From NCBI GenBank assembly GCA_022574295.1, contig JACZSJ010000004.1, positions 1-58,142 on the forward strand: a DNA stretch of 58,142 nt. Reading direction: 5' to 3'. The translations under genes were made by a program, and so were the position numbers. The DNA comes from Pseudomonadota bacterium (lineage in GTDB: Bacteria; Pseudomonadota; Gammaproteobacteria; Eutrophobiales; Eutrophobiaceae). This document shows, piece after piece, positions 8,739 through 17,753 of this stretch; position 1 is the first letter of the stretch; every line of letters starts with the position of its first letter. The notes under the pieces are model-generated. The model had not been told where the DNA came from. It saw nothing but the letters and a program-made list of their open reading frames with translations, and made no database searches.

Positions 8739-10019
8739 ATGAGCCAAAGGGAAAAAAGTCAGCGGAAAAATGCATTTTATGCACAATCAGGTGGCGTCAC
8801 CTCTGTGATCAATGCCACTGCCTGTGGCGTGATTGAGACAGCACGCAATCACTCGAACAAGATTGCGAATGTCTATGCGGGTCGCAATGGTATTATCGGT
8901 GCGCTTACCGAGGATCTCATTGACACGGGCAAAGAATCCGACGAGGCAATTGCGGCATTACGTCATACACCATCTGGTGCCTTTGGTTCCTGTCGTTACA
9001 AGCTGAAAAGTCTTGAAGAAAACAGGGCTGAATACGAACGATTGATCGAGGTCTTCAAGGCACATGATATTGGCTATTTTTTTTATAATGGCGGTGGTGA
9101 TTCCGCTGATACCTGCCACAAAATTTCCCAACTTTCAGAAAAGATGGGTTTCCCCATGCAGGCGATACATATTCCGAAGACAGTCGATAATGATTTGCCT
9201 ATTACTGATAACTGCCCGGGTTTTGGTTCTGTTGCCAAATATATTGCTATCTCAACTCGCGAGGCTTCCTACGATGTGTTGTCAATGGCCAGGACTTCAA
9301 CCAAGGTTTTTGTCATTGAGGTGATGGGTCGACATGCGGGATGGATTGCGGCTGCTGGTGGACTGGCGGCTGACGAAGAAAATGATATTCCTGTTGTTAT
9401 TTTATTTCCAGAAATTGAGTTTAATCAGGAACGTTTTCTGGCGAAAGTGAAGGATTGTGTTGAAAGTTACGGTTACTGCACCGTCGTTGTGTCTGAAGGT
9501 GCGAAGTGGCCCGACGGAAAGTTTCTTGCAGAGCAGGACACGCGAGACTCTTTTGGTCATGCTCAATTAGGCGGTGCCGCACCTGTCGTCGCGAACATAA
9601 TCAAGGATGCCCATGGTTATAAATATCATTGGGCGGTGGCAGATTATCTACAACGTTCTGCCAGACACATCGCTTCAAAGACCGATGTCGAACAGGCTTA
9701 CGCCCTCGGCAAGGCAGCGGTTGAAATGGCGCTTGCCGGAGACAATGCCATTATGCTTACAATAGTACGACTCTCAGATGATCCCTATGCCTGGGAGATT
9801 GGCAAAACAGATCTGGTTGATGTTGCCAATGTCGAGAAGATGATGCCTGCTGAATATATTAGTGAAGATGGTTTTGGGATTACGGATGCGTGTCGACGTT
9901 ATTTGATTCCGTTGATTGAGGGGGAGGATTATCCGCCGTATGAGAGGGGGATGCCGAAGTATGTGAGGTTGAAGAATATTGGTGTTGTTAAGAAGTTGAA
10001 GACTGAATTTAAAATTTAA
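8739..10019 (+). CDS. pfp: Pyrophosphate-dependent 6-phosphofructokinase
   Basis: A 426-residue PFK. It reads GGGDS at 118-122 and PKTVDND at 146-152; the lysine in PKT and the aspartate replacing the ATP-binding glycine are the hallmarks of PPi-using rather than ATP-using enzymes. MGRHAGW near 200 completes the substrate site. The enzyme reversibly interconverts fructose 6-phosphate and fructose 1,6-bisphosphate with PPi/Pi. In methanotrophs and sulfur-oxidising endosymbionts related enzymes have been proposed to replace the bisphosphatases of the Calvin cycle, which suits the soxYZ neighbourhood, but RuBisCO is not in this window. The AGGAGT upstream of the ATG supports the start. It stands alone, followed by a repeat cluster. 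Confidence 0.94.
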   Translation: MSQREKSQRKNAFYAQSGGVTSVINATACGVIETARNHSNKIANVYAGRNGIIGALTEDLIDTGKESDEAIAALRHTPSGAFGSCRYKLKSLEENRAEYERLIEVFKAHDIGYFFYNGGGDSADTCHKISQLSEKMGFPMQAIHIPKTVDNDLPITDNCPGFGSVAKYIAISTREASYDVLSMARTSTKVFVIEVMGRHAGWIAAAGGLAADEENDIPVVILFPEIEFNQERFLAKVKDCVESYGYCTVVVSEGAKWPDGKFLAEQDTRDSFGHAQLGGAAPVVANIIKDAHGYKYHWAVADYLQRSARHIASKTDVEQAYALGKAAVEMALAGDNAIMLTIVRLSDDPYAWEIGKTDLVDVANVEKMMPAEYISEDGFGITDACRRYLIPLIEGEDYPPYERGMPKYVRLKNIGVVKKLKTEFKI

Positions 10020-10342
10020 TGACGTGCATGGATGCACTAATGTCGCGGGGATATGGATATCAAAGAGCGACCCGTTTCGTAATTCTCGTACCCGTCATAC
10101 CGGTTTTTAGCCGGTACCCGCCACAACACAATCAATACTCGTCATACCCGCGAAAGCGGGTAGCTAGTCAATAATAGATATTTCTATTCTCCGCCCGTCA
10201 TTCTCGCGAATGCGGGAATCCAGTAACAACTTGTCGTCATACCCGCGAAAGCGGGTATCCAGTCACACCTTCTCGTCATGCTGGCGAAAGCATTACTAAA
10301 AAATCAGTAAGGCTAGAGTCGATTGATATGTAAATTACAGTG
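10020..10342. repeat. Cluster of REP-like palindromic repeats
   Basis: This 323-bp gap between convergent pfp and mutM holds a run of related units of the form CGTCAT-ACCCGCGAAAGCGGG-TATCCAGT: at 10140-10170, 10196-10224, 10235-10263, plus a truncated and diverged copy at 10274-10292 and a related hairpin TACCGG...CCGGTA at 10098-10116. A separate palindrome GTGCATGGATGCAC is at 10024-10037. Units differ in length and spacing, and each is a palindrome, so this is a REP/dRS3-type extragenic repeat rather than a CRISPR. A stretch at 10165-10211 is closely similar to 46030-46076. The stem-loops may act as a bidirectional terminator. Confidence 0.75.
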
Positions 10343-11158
10343 TTACCTTTGGCAAACAGCACAATAAAAAGAAGAGCGTTGGCCGAGTTTAATTTTTTTG
10401 ATTGTTGAACTGCATTGTTTGCACGTTTGGCCTGCTCTTCCATAAACATTAAGTTGTTGCTGAAAGTATCCGGGTTTGCCATCACTGTTTAAAAAATCTC
10501 TTAATGTTGTTCCACCCTGCTTGATTGATTGTTTCAATATTTTTTTGATTGCCTTTGTCAAACGTTCATAACGTTCTAGTGATATATTGCCGGCTTTACG
10601 TTTCGGATTGATACCGGCGAGGAATAAAGACTCACTGGCATAAATGTTGCCGATGCCGACGACATGATGGCTGTCCATAATAAAACTTTTGATTGCCTGT
10701 TTTCGTTTTTTTGATCTTGAATAAAGCCACTGCCCATTGAAATCATCGCTTAATGGTTCCGGGCCAAGATGCTGGATCAGTTTGTGTTGGAGAGGATCTT
10801 TCTTTGTCCAGATGACAGATCCAAATCGACGTGGATCGTGAAAGCGCAAGATGTTGCCCGATGCAAACAGGATATCAAGGTGATCATGTTTCCCCGGTGT
10901 AATATCCGAGCTTACGATGCGAAGGCTACCGGACATGCCCAAATGCAACATCATGCATCCGTTATTGGTATAACAAAGTATATATTTTCCGCGACGATCT
11001 ATTTTTTGAAATTGTCGAGTCAACAAACTTTGCTTGAGCGTTGCAGGGATCGGCCAGCGTAAATTTTTATTGCGTATCACGACATCCGTAATTACTTGCC
11101 CTGTGATGTGAGGGGAGATACCTAATCGGGTTGTTTCGACCTCAGGCAATTCTGGCAT
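10343..11158 (-). CDS. mutM: Formamidopyrimidine-DNA glycosylase
   Basis: A 271-residue base-excision repair glycosylase/AP lyase for 8-oxoguanine and formamidopyrimidines. After Met removal the N-terminal Pro is the nucleophile and Glu3 (PELPEVET) the acid; Lys58 (RRGKYIL) contacts the backbone. The helix-two-turn-helix lies around GIGNIYASESLFLAGI. The C-terminal zinc finger is CKQC...CAVC with 16 residues between the pairs, so the protein is complete. Immediately upstream, by 3 bp, is the DUF4340 gene, which suggests shared transcription with the Gld-like ABC cluster. Confidence 0.97.
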   Translation of the reverse strand: MPELPEVETTRLGISPHITGQVITDVVIRNKNLRWPIPATLKQSLLTRQFQKIDRRGKYILCYTNNGCMMLHLGMSGSLRIVSSDITPGKHDHLDILFASGNILRFHDPRRFGSVIWTKKDPLQHKLIQHLGPEPLSDDFNGQWLYSRSKKRKQAIKSFIMDSHHVVGIGNIYASESLFLAGINPKRKAGNISLERYERLTKAIKKILKQSIKQGGTTLRDFLNSDGKPGYFQQQLNVYGRAGQTCKQCSSTIKKIKLGQRSSFYCAVCQR

Positions 11159-11161
11159 ACG

Positions 11162-11995
11162 CTACTCTGGGACTGATTCAGTTTTCGGTTTTGTTGGAAA
11201 CAGGCTGTCTGAATCCAAGTTACCAATATGATATTTAATGCCCGTATCCGGTCTGGCCAGGATCAGATTTGGTCTGGCCGAAAGAATGATGAATTCTATG
11301 ATTTCGCCTGATGTGAGCTCCAGTTTGATGGTATCAATAGGCTCAATTTCTTCATACTTGCCCACATAAACTGATTCCACATGCATCCATGCTTTAATGA
11401 TCTGCTGGTGTGCTCCGGATATCTTGCCGTTCCCAGTGTTGTTAATCGTGAGTTCAGGCAAATGAATCGCTTTTATCGTGGCACCAGGTGGTATTAACTT
11501 CTGGTTAAGAAAAAAAGTTGCAGATGTTTGTAACTGATGAAACAGGCTGTCGTTAATAATATGCACTGTGTCTTTGACCAACACATAACGTAATTTTTTG
11601 TTGAGAGGGTTGGTGTCTCCAAAGGCAATACGCGTATCATTCAATACAATAGAAACGGCAGGCACTGCCAGCATATAAGGTGTGAGATCATTGTCTGGTG
11701 CACTGAAGTGGTCATAGCTGTGAGCCTGTAACAGCTTTAACATCACCTTGATTCGTGAAGGGTTTGCGGGCAGATTAAACGGGCTTTGCATATGCCAGTG
11801 ATCATTCTGCTTTTGAAAAATAATATCATCCAGATCCCGTCTTTCGATATGAATTCTATGAATGCTGTCCGGATATATATCCGTCAGAGTCACGTCTGGT
11901 TCAATGATTTCCTGCTCTTTATTTGTGCCTAGAAAAACTGCCAGGCCAATGACGCAAAAAAGTAGCACCAGGTTGATTAACAAACGGCGGGGCAT
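11162..11995 (-). CDS. DUF4340 domain protein of the Gld-like ABC cluster
   Basis: A 277-residue protein with one N-terminal membrane anchor (LLINLVLLFCVIGLAVFLG) and an extracytoplasmic beta-rich region that matches the DUF4340 pattern (IHRIHIERRDLDDIIFQKQNDHWHM, and FGDTNPLNKKLRYVLV). I chose the ATG at 11995, five bases past the preceding gldG-like stop; a GTG at 12022 would overlap that gene and add nine residues. DUF4340 genes typically follow a GldG-like gene in gammaproteobacteria, so it is probably a periplasmic accessory of the ABC complex. Substrate unknown. Confidence 0.85.
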   Translation of the reverse strand: MPRRLLINLVLLFCVIGLAVFLGTNKEQEIIEPDVTLTDIYPDSIHRIHIERRDLDDIIFQKQNDHWHMQSPFNLPANPSRIKVMLKLLQAHSYDHFSAPDNDLTPYMLAVPAVSIVLNDTRIAFGDTNPLNKKLRYVLVKDTVHIINDSLFHQLQTSATFFLNQKLIPPGATIKAIHLPELTINNTGNGKISGAHQQIIKAWMHVESVYVGKYEEIEPIDTIKLELTSGEIIEFIILSARPNLILARPDTGIKYHIGNLDSDSLFPTKPKTESVPE

Positions 11996-12000
11996 GATGA

Positions 12001-13386
12001 CTATTGTTTTTTCCTGCGCCACCAGATGGTCAAACCGGTTCCAAGGAAGAGTAACGGCAAAACCAGAATAAACCCAAAAGCGATAATAACAGAGGCAAGT
12101 AGCGATAGTTCAAGATGCGCATCGTTGACGGTTTTAATCGGGATACTGATAAAGTCATCATCATTGCTTAACCAGTTTATTAAACGAATTCCCAAATCAA
12201 GATTTCCGCTGTTGCCAACATAGGTATTTGACAGAAAATCTCCATCACCAATGACAATAATTCTCTGCTGTATGGTTTCGGAAGGTTCGTCCAGATCATT
12301 TCCCAGGTCATTTTCGATGGTTTTTTCCAGGGTAATACCAATATCCAGGGGACCAATCAGATCGCTGTCTTCATTGTATTCAATTTCACCTTCTAGTACG
12401 CCAGTTTCTAACCAGGTGTGGTCTCCGCTGATCAACAGGCTGGATGTGTTCCATTGTTCATTATCCCTTACATTGATTGATGCTGTTGTCGGGAAAAAAG
12501 TTGTTAAATTGAATGTCTTTGTGATGGCGTGTTCAGGATACATACTTGAAGTGTTGAGGACGATAGTTGGATCTTCTATGCCGATGAGACTGCCAGCGAA
12601 ATCAATCACCACACCCGAGGGTATTTCAATACTTAATTGATCAGCTAATGATTCCAGACCATGTAGACTGCCCGGATCAAAAAGCCAAAGAATATTGCCG
12701 CCGCGTAACAGGTATTCAATGATCAACGCGATCTCTCCCGGAAGAAGACCAACAGTGGGTGAAGCAATCACCAGAACCTTTGTATTACCTGGTATTGCCT
12801 GCACATCGGCCAGGTTAAGGTATTGAATTTTGAAACCGCGTGAAACGAGTTGTGTCGTCCACAGGCTTAAATCATGGTTTGCTTTGCCAAAGGGATCTCG
12901 TTCACCGTGGCCTTCGAGAAAGACCAACAAATGTTCAGAACCGCGTGCCAATCGTTCAAGTGCATTGGTAAATTCTTCCTCGGTGCCAGTTTTGACGTGC
13001 TCTTTGCGTCCCTGATAACGAAGCAGCATTTCTCCATTGACACTAATCCCTGCGCTTCGTACTTTGTCAGGCACGGTGTCTGGATTGACAAAGTGAAGTT
13101 TTATATCTGGTTTGAGTCGCTTATAACGCCCAACGATTTTTTCAACTGTCTGTCGCAAGACAGCATCTTCTCGAGCATAAGCAGTGATCTCGACAGGGCC
13201 CTCCAGGCGAACCAGAACTTCCTGGCTGGCATGTGACAAGGTGTGGCGTCCACTTTGTGTCCAGTCCATTTGTGTTTGATAACGCACACTTAGCCAGGCT
13301 AGCAGACCTGTCAGAGACAATATCAGCAGGAGCATGACGATGCTATTGATGCGGGACTGTCTACGTGATTTAGCTGTGATCTTCAT
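12001..13386 (-). CDS. GldG-like ABC transporter auxiliary protein
   Basis: A 461-residue protein of the ABC-type uncharacterised transport system family: N-terminal membrane segment (about 15-35), a large periplasmic region with the typical YQTQMDWTQSGRHTLS start and a GATase-like fold (FLEGHGERDPFG near 160; LWLFDPGS near 240), and a C-terminal membrane segment (LLASVIIAFGFILVLPLLFLGTGL) followed by WWRRKKQ. It resembles GldG of Bacteroidetes gliding motility, but gammaproteobacterial members are not known to support gliding. It lies between the permease and the DUF4340 gene on one strand, so it is part of the same complex by inference. Confidence 0.9.
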   Translation of the reverse strand: MKITAKSRRQSRINSIVMLLLILSLTGLLAWLSVRYQTQMDWTQSGRHTLSHASQEVLVRLEGPVEITAYAREDAVLRQTVEKIVGRYKRLKPDIKLHFVNPDTVPDKVRSAGISVNGEMLLRYQGRKEHVKTGTEEEFTNALERLARGSEHLLVFLEGHGERDPFGKANHDLSLWTTQLVSRGFKIQYLNLADVQAIPGNTKVLVIASPTVGLLPGEIALIIEYLLRGGNILWLFDPGSLHGLESLADQLSIEIPSGVVIDFAGSLIGIEDPTIVLNTSSMYPEHAITKTFNLTTFFPTTASINVRDNEQWNTSSLLISGDHTWLETGVLEGEIEYNEDSDLIGPLDIGITLEKTIENDLGNDLDEPSETIQQRIIVIGDGDFLSNTYVGNSGNLDLGIRLINWLSNDDDFISIPIKTVNDAHLELSLLASVIIAFGFILVLPLLFLGTGLTIWWRRKKQ

Positions 13387-13404
13387 GGTGTGATTTTCGT
13401 GACG

Positions 13405-14157
13405 TCAGTAGGATCGCTCATTATCCAGTCGCCAGATGCTCAGCACGATAAATACAGCGCTTACCAACAGGTAATAAATTACATCTGCAGAATTAAAGAT
13501 ACCGTCCAGAAGGTTATGATAATGATTTAACAATGATGTATAGGTTAGAATTTCTCTTAATAATTCCGAGCCTGTATTCCCTGCTATGTTCATGATCATG
13601 AGTACGAACAGGATGCCAAAGGTACTGATGGCTGCAACTGCAGACTGATTTGTCAGGGAAGACATAAACAATCCGATCGCAGCAAATGAACTCGTTAGTA
13701 GCACTAAGCCTAACATTGCCGAGAGCAGTTGCAACAAATCAAGCTCGGTGCCCATGAGCAGGGATAACGGCATTAAAGCAATCAGCGACAACAATAAGAA
13801 CAAGTAACAAATGACCCCCAGATATTTACCCAATACCAGTTCGGTCATTGAAATGGGTGAAGATAATAATAATTTTATGCATCCTGACTGTCGTTCTTCA
13901 CTGAAGGTATGCATGGTTATGAACGGTGTAATCAGCAAGAGAATGATGCCGGCGATTTGTAACAGTCCAACCACAACAATTTCGGTGACGCCATAATTAG
14001 CAAATAATGAAGCTGCCGCCGGATCGATGAATTGACCGAGGAACCACAGGAAGAAGATTGCCAGCAGGAACTGTACGACCGCGAAGAGTATCCAGGCCAT
14101 CGGCGAATTAAATAGTCGTCTTAATTCGTGTGTTGCGATATGGAAAATGGACTTCAT
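13405..14157 (-). CDS. ABC-2 type permease, GldF-like
   Basis: A 250-residue integral membrane protein with six hydrophobic segments. The opening IATHELRRLFNSPMAWILFAVVQFLLAIFF and the HTFSEERQSGCIKLLLSSPISMTELVLGKYLG loop are typical of ABC-2 permeases of the GldF/NosY type. Its ATG overlaps the stop of the upstream ATPase gene by four bases (ATGA), indicating translational coupling. It would provide the membrane channel for the ATPase. The transported substrate cannot be read from sequence. Confidence 0.92.
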   Translation of the reverse strand: MKSIFHIATHELRRLFNSPMAWILFAVVQFLLAIFFLWFLGQFIDPAAASLFANYGVTEIVVVGLLQIAGIILLLITPFITMHTFSEERQSGCIKLLLSSPISMTELVLGKYLGVICYLFLLLSLIALMPLSLLMGTELDLLQLLSAMLGLVLLTSSFAAIGLFMSSLTNQSAVAAISTFGILFVLMIMNIAGNTGSELLREILTYTSLLNHYHNLLDGIFNSADVIYYLLVSAVFIVLSIWRLDNERSY

Positions 14158-15143
14158 TCTGAATCTTCTCCGGCTTCATCAGGATTTTCATCAGGTTTCT
14201 CATCGGACAGGGACTGGCTTTCTCCGCGGGTGAGTTGAACAAAGGTTTCCTCAAGGGAATCACGTTCGGGGATCATTTCATAGAGTTCCCACTCAGATTC
14301 GACTGACATTTTTGTGATCCGATTGATTGTTTCAATGTCGGACTGACAATAAATCTTGAAATGGTGATTGCCGATTTGTTCTATACTCGTGATGCCTTCT
14401 ATCTCACCTAAAACTTCTGGCGGCGGGGGTTGCCGTAAAGCGATCTTGATCGGACGAATATGATCATCTTGTTGCAGCTTATCCAGGGACTCATCTAACA
14501 CGAGTTTTCCCTGGTGGATGATCAAGACACGATCACAGACACTTTGTACTTCCGGAAGAATATGCGTAGATAAAATAACACTATGGTCATTACCCAGTTC
14601 GCTAATTAATTCCCTGATTTCCAGGATCTGATTTGGATCCAGTCCTGACGTAGGTTCATCAAGTATCAAGACAGCAGGCGAATGAATAATTGCCTGTGCA
14701 ATACCAATACGTTGTTGAAAGCCCTTTGACAGATTTTTAATCAAGCGCTTGCCGGTATCAGATAGTCCGCAACGCTGTTTACTAGTTTCCACTGCTTTTT
14801 TTATCTCTGCTTTTATGATGCCACGCAAGCGCGCTGCATAGCGGAGGTACTCATCTACATTCAGATCCTGATACAAGGGGGGGTGTTCAGGCAGGAAGCC
14901 AAGGTTTTTTTTCGCGGCTTTGGGTGACTCAAACATGTCGTGACCAGCCACGGTAATTTGGCCTGCACTGGCTGATAAAACACCACATATCATTTGCATG
15001 GTGGTACTTTTACCTGCGCCATTTGGGCCTAGAAAACCAAGTACCTCTCCTCGATGGACCGAAAAACTGACATCGTCAACCGCGCAGTGGTTTCCGTAAT
15101 AGTGGGAGATGTGATCGACAGAGATAAGAATTTCCTTGTTCAT
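14154..15143 (-). CDS. ABC transporter ATP-binding protein, GldA-like
   Basis: A 329-residue ATPase from the ATG at 15143 (MNKEILISVDHISHYYG). Walker A is GPNGAGKST (39-47), the signature LSKGFQQRIG follows near 135, and Walker B with its glutamate is VLILDEPTSGLD near 157; the switch histidine is in ILSTHIL. The C-terminal third is an accessory domain ending in an acidic, Asp/Glu-rich tail. The frame is open 30 codons further upstream, but that part is hydrophobic, unlike the family, and reaches across the divergent gene's promoter region. First gene of a coupled ATPase-permease-GldG-DUF4340 set. Confidence 0.93.
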   Translation of the reverse strand: MNKEILISVDHISHYYGNHCAVDDVSFSVHRGEVLGFLGPNGAGKSTTMQMICGVLSASAGQITVAGHDMFESPKAAKKNLGFLPEHPPLYQDLNVDEYLRYAARLRGIIKAEIKKAVETSKQRCGLSDTGKRLIKNLSKGFQQRIGIAQAIIHSPAVLILDEPTSGLDPNQILEIRELISELGNDHSVILSTHILPEVQSVCDRVLIIHQGKLVLDESLDKLQQDDHIRPIKIALRQPPPPEVLGEIEGITSIEQIGNHHFKIYCQSDIETINRITKMSVESEWELYEMIPERDSLEETFVQLTRGESQSLSDEKPDENPDEAGEDSE

Positions 15144-15195
15144 TGCGGAGGTATTATTCTGATTAACAGCAAAGTTGCAAGGTAAAATAAATATT

Positions 15196-17154
15196 ATGAA
15201 ATTACTGGGTATCGACACGGGCGGCACCTTCACAGATTTTGTTTTTTATGACGGCAAAAGCTTGAAGATTCATAAGGTGTTGTCGACACCTGAGGCACCT
15301 GAAAAAGCCATCCTGAAAGGTATCAGTGAAATGGGGCTGACAATGCAGGCATTGCGCATCATTCATGGATCTACGGTTGCGACCAACGCGGTGCTGGAAG
15401 GAAAAGGTGCCCGCACAGTCTATGTCGCCAATCGTGGTTTACAGGATGTTCTGACCATAGGCAGGCAGGCGAGAAGAGAGCTATATAATTTGCAGCCTGA
15501 AGCTATTGCGCCGCCGGTGGAAGAAAAATTTTGTCTGCAAACGGGCGGACGAATCGGTGCCAGGGGTGAAATCATCGAACCTTTAACAAAGCAGGATATC
15601 GACACATTACTGGCTGAGATTGAGCAATTAAAACCGGAGTCTGTTGCGGTGAATTTATTGTTTTCTTTCATCGATGATCAATTTGAGCGGAAAATTGCCA
15701 GGGCCCTGCCAGACAATCTTTTTGTCTCTATTTCCTCTGAAATTCTTCCTGAATATCGTGAATATGAACGTGGTATTACCACCTGGCTGAACGCCTATGT
15801 CGGGCCATTGGTTCAGGGATATTTGTTAAATCTGAGTGAACAGGTCAAACCTGCCACGGTTTCAGTGATGCGTAGTTCGGGGCAGACTTGTGCTGCAAAA
15901 CAGGCGGGGAAGGAAGCCGTACATTTATTATTATCAGGCCCGGCAGGGGGGCTGAGCGGTGCCCGTTTCCTGGGAGAGAACTGCAATCAAGCTCGTTTGT
16001 TAACATTAGATATGGGAGGTACGTCGACGGATGTTGCCTTAATTGATGGTGATATCTCACTGACAAGTACGGGGCATATTGCCCATTATCCGGTAGGTGT
16101 TCCCATGGTAGATATGCACACCATTGGCGCCGGTGGTGGTTCCATTGCACGCGCCGATGCAGGCGGCCTGCTTCTGCTTGGTCCGGAGTCCGCCGGGGCA
16201 TCACCGGGGCCTGCTTGTTATGGTCGAGGGGGAATCAATCCTACCGTCACTGATGCTAATCTGGTGCTGGGTCATTTGCCCAAATTGGCTTTGCTGGGTG
16301 GTAATCTCAGGCTGGATGTCGAGGCAGCAAGAAATTCGATTGGAGGTTTAGTGAAACCACTGGGCCTTGATTCGGTTGAGCAAGCTGCTGAAGGGATCAT
16401 CAAGGTTGTCAATGAGCATATGGCGCAAGCCTTACGACTGATTTCTGTACAGCGGGGTATTGACCCACGTGATTTTGTATTGCTTGCCTTTGGTGGTGCC
16501 GGAGGGCTTCATGTCTGCGCATTGGCCGATGCCCTTGGCCTCAAAAAGGCGATGGCGCCTGTGCAAGCGGGCGTATTGTCTGCGCTAGGTATGTTAACGG
16601 CACCAGCCGGCCGGCAATTGTCCAGAACGATTGGTAATTTGCTCCATGATAACGCTGAGGTAGCGGTTGACAGTGCCCTCGCCGAACTTGCAGATCGAGG
16701 CAAGCAGGTGTTGGCCGAAGAAGGGTTCGACAGTGAAGAATTGGCATTCGTTCCCAGTCTTGATCTTTGTTACCGGGGGCAATCATTCACTTTAAATATT
16801 CCATGGAAGGACATCGCGGCTGCAGAAGCAGAATTTCATCAGCGACATGAATCACAATTTGGTCATCGCCTGGATGCGCCTGTAGAACTGGTGAATGTAC
16901 GACTGGGTATCAGTGCACAACCATTTGAGTTGACCTTGCCAGAGTGCAAGGGGGAGGAAAACCCAAAGTGTATTTACGGAGAAATTTTTCCCGAGAAACA
17001 ATCGGTTGAAATATGGCGGAGAGATTCTTTGTCTGAAGCTCAAGTAATATCAGGACCAGCAATTATCCTTGACGATGTGTCGACAACATTGATTGAAGCC
17101 GGTTGGCGAGGGCAGGTGGACGTTTACGGGAATATTTTGCTAGATAAAAAATAA
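15196..17154 (+). CDS. Hydantoinase/oxoprolinase family protein (HyuA-type)
   Basis: A 652-residue protein from the ATG at 15196 (MKLLGIDTGGTFTDFVFYDG). It carries the actin-like ATPase fold of the HyuA subunit: phosphate 1 motif at the N terminus, IHGSTVATNAVLEGKGA near 60, LTLDMGGTSTDVALID near 280, TIGAGGGSIA near 320 and LAFGGAGGLHVC near 440. HyuA proteins hydrolyse 5-oxoproline or N-methylhydantoin-like amides with ATP, normally together with a HyuB subunit. No hyuB is adjacent; the gene is followed directly by a terminator. The specific substrate is therefore undetermined. It diverges from the ABC ATPase gene with only 52 bp between them. Confidence 0.9.
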   Translation: MKLLGIDTGGTFTDFVFYDGKSLKIHKVLSTPEAPEKAILKGISEMGLTMQALRIIHGSTVATNAVLEGKGARTVYVANRGLQDVLTIGRQARRELYNLQPEAIAPPVEEKFCLQTGGRIGARGEIIEPLTKQDIDTLLAEIEQLKPESVAVNLLFSFIDDQFERKIARALPDNLFVSISSEILPEYREYERGITTWLNAYVGPLVQGYLLNLSEQVKPATVSVMRSSGQTCAAKQAGKEAVHLLLSGPAGGLSGARFLGENCNQARLLTLDMGGTSTDVALIDGDISLTSTGHIAHYPVGVPMVDMHTIGAGGGSIARADAGGLLLLGPESAGASPGPACYGRGGINPTVTDANLVLGHLPKLALLGGNLRLDVEAARNSIGGLVKPLGLDSVEQAAEGIIKVVNEHMAQALRLISVQRGIDPRDFVLLAFGGAGGLHVCALADALGLKKAMAPVQAGVLSALGMLTAPAGRQLSRTIGNLLHDNAEVAVDSALAELADRGKQVLAEEGFDSEELAFVPSLDLCYRGQSFTLNIPWKDIAAAEAEFHQRHESQFGHRLDAPVELVNVRLGISAQPFELTLPECKGEENPKCIYGEIFPEKQSVEIWRRDSLSEAQVISGPAIILDDVSTTLIEAGWRGQVDVYGNILLDKK

Positions 17155-17176
17155 AACCCGCATGATGCGGGTTTTA
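17153..17176. terminator. Intrinsic terminator, probably bidirectional
   Basis: AAAACCCGCATGATGCGGGTTTT: a perfect CCCGCAT/ATGCGGG stem with A-run before and T-run after, positioned at the end of the hyuA-type gene (it overlaps the last base pairs of its stop region) and 53 bp beyond the stop of convergent rpmG. Confidence 0.9.
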
Positions 17177-17229
17177 TGCAGATTTAATTCCGGTTAATAA
17201 TTATTTGCTGAGAACTAATTGCCCTGGAG

Positions 17230-17385
17230 CTATTTAATCTTGGCTTCTTTGTACATCACATGCTTGCGAACGACGGGATCAAATTTCTTGAGCTCCATCT
17301 TTTCAGGCTTCGTGCGTTTGTTTTTCGTTGTTGTGTAGTAGTGGCCGGTGCCAGCTGAAGAAACGAGTTTGATTTTGTCAGCCAT
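17230..17385 (-). CDS. rpmG: 50S ribosomal protein L33
   Basis: A 51-residue basic protein beginning [20 protein letters not shown] and containing [17 protein letters not shown] and [13 protein letters not shown]. This is a complete L33 of the cysteine-free (zinc-independent) type, since it has no CxxC pairs. It follows rpmB by 10 bp on the same strand, the standard rpmBG order. Confidence 0.97.
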   Translation of the reverse strand: MADKIKLVSSAGTGHYYTTTKNKRTKPEKMELKKFDPVVRKHVMYKEAKIK

Positions 17386-17395
17386 GGTTATTTAC

Positions 17396-17632
17396 CTATA
17401 CCTTTTCGCCGCGAGCACGGATTTCTTTCAGAACAGTCTCGATGCCTTTTTTGTCGATGATACGCAGGCCTTTGCCGCTCACACGTAATTTCACCCAGCG
17501 ACTTTCGCTTTCAATCCAGAAACGACGGCGGTGCAAATTAGGCAAAAAACGGCGACGCGTTCTATTGTTGGCATGGGACACGTTGTTCCCTGACATTGGG
17601 CGTTTCCCCGTTACCTGACATACTCGTGACAT
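17396..17632 (-). CDS. rpmB: 50S ribosomal protein L28
   Basis: A 78-residue protein starting [20 protein letters not shown], with [20 protein letters not shown] and a C-terminal [24 protein letters not shown]; length and sequence match proteobacterial L28. It leads the rpmBG pair and has a recognisable promoter about 40-65 bp upstream. In E. coli the pair is also next to radC and coaBC, as here. Confidence 0.97.
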   Translation of the reverse strand: MSRVCQVTGKRPMSGNNVSHANNRTRRRFLPNLHRRRFWIESESRWVKLRVSGKGLRIIDKKGIETVLKEIRARGEKV

Positions 17633-17668
17633 TGCTCTAAATCTTTAGTCTGTTGAAAAAGAGCGCGG

Positions 17669-17697
17669 ATTGTACATGGATTGAATGGTCGATCCAA
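17669..17697 (-). promoter_or_regulatory. Likely sigma-70 promoter of rpmBG
   Basis: Read on the minus strand: TTGGAT (17697-17692), a 17-bp spacer and TACAAT (17674-17669), about 36 bp before the rpmB ATG. Five of six -10 bases match consensus and spacing is ideal. Confidence 0.6.
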
Positions 17698-17753
17698 GTA
17701 TTTGGCCGAAGTTTTTGGTTCATGTCCGAGAGTATTAAATCCCCAATTTCCCT

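Noticed and set aside
10091-10292. Possible CRISPR array
   Set aside because: Units are themselves palindromes with variable lengths and spacings and no unique uniform spacers; no cas genes. REP-like repeats fit better.
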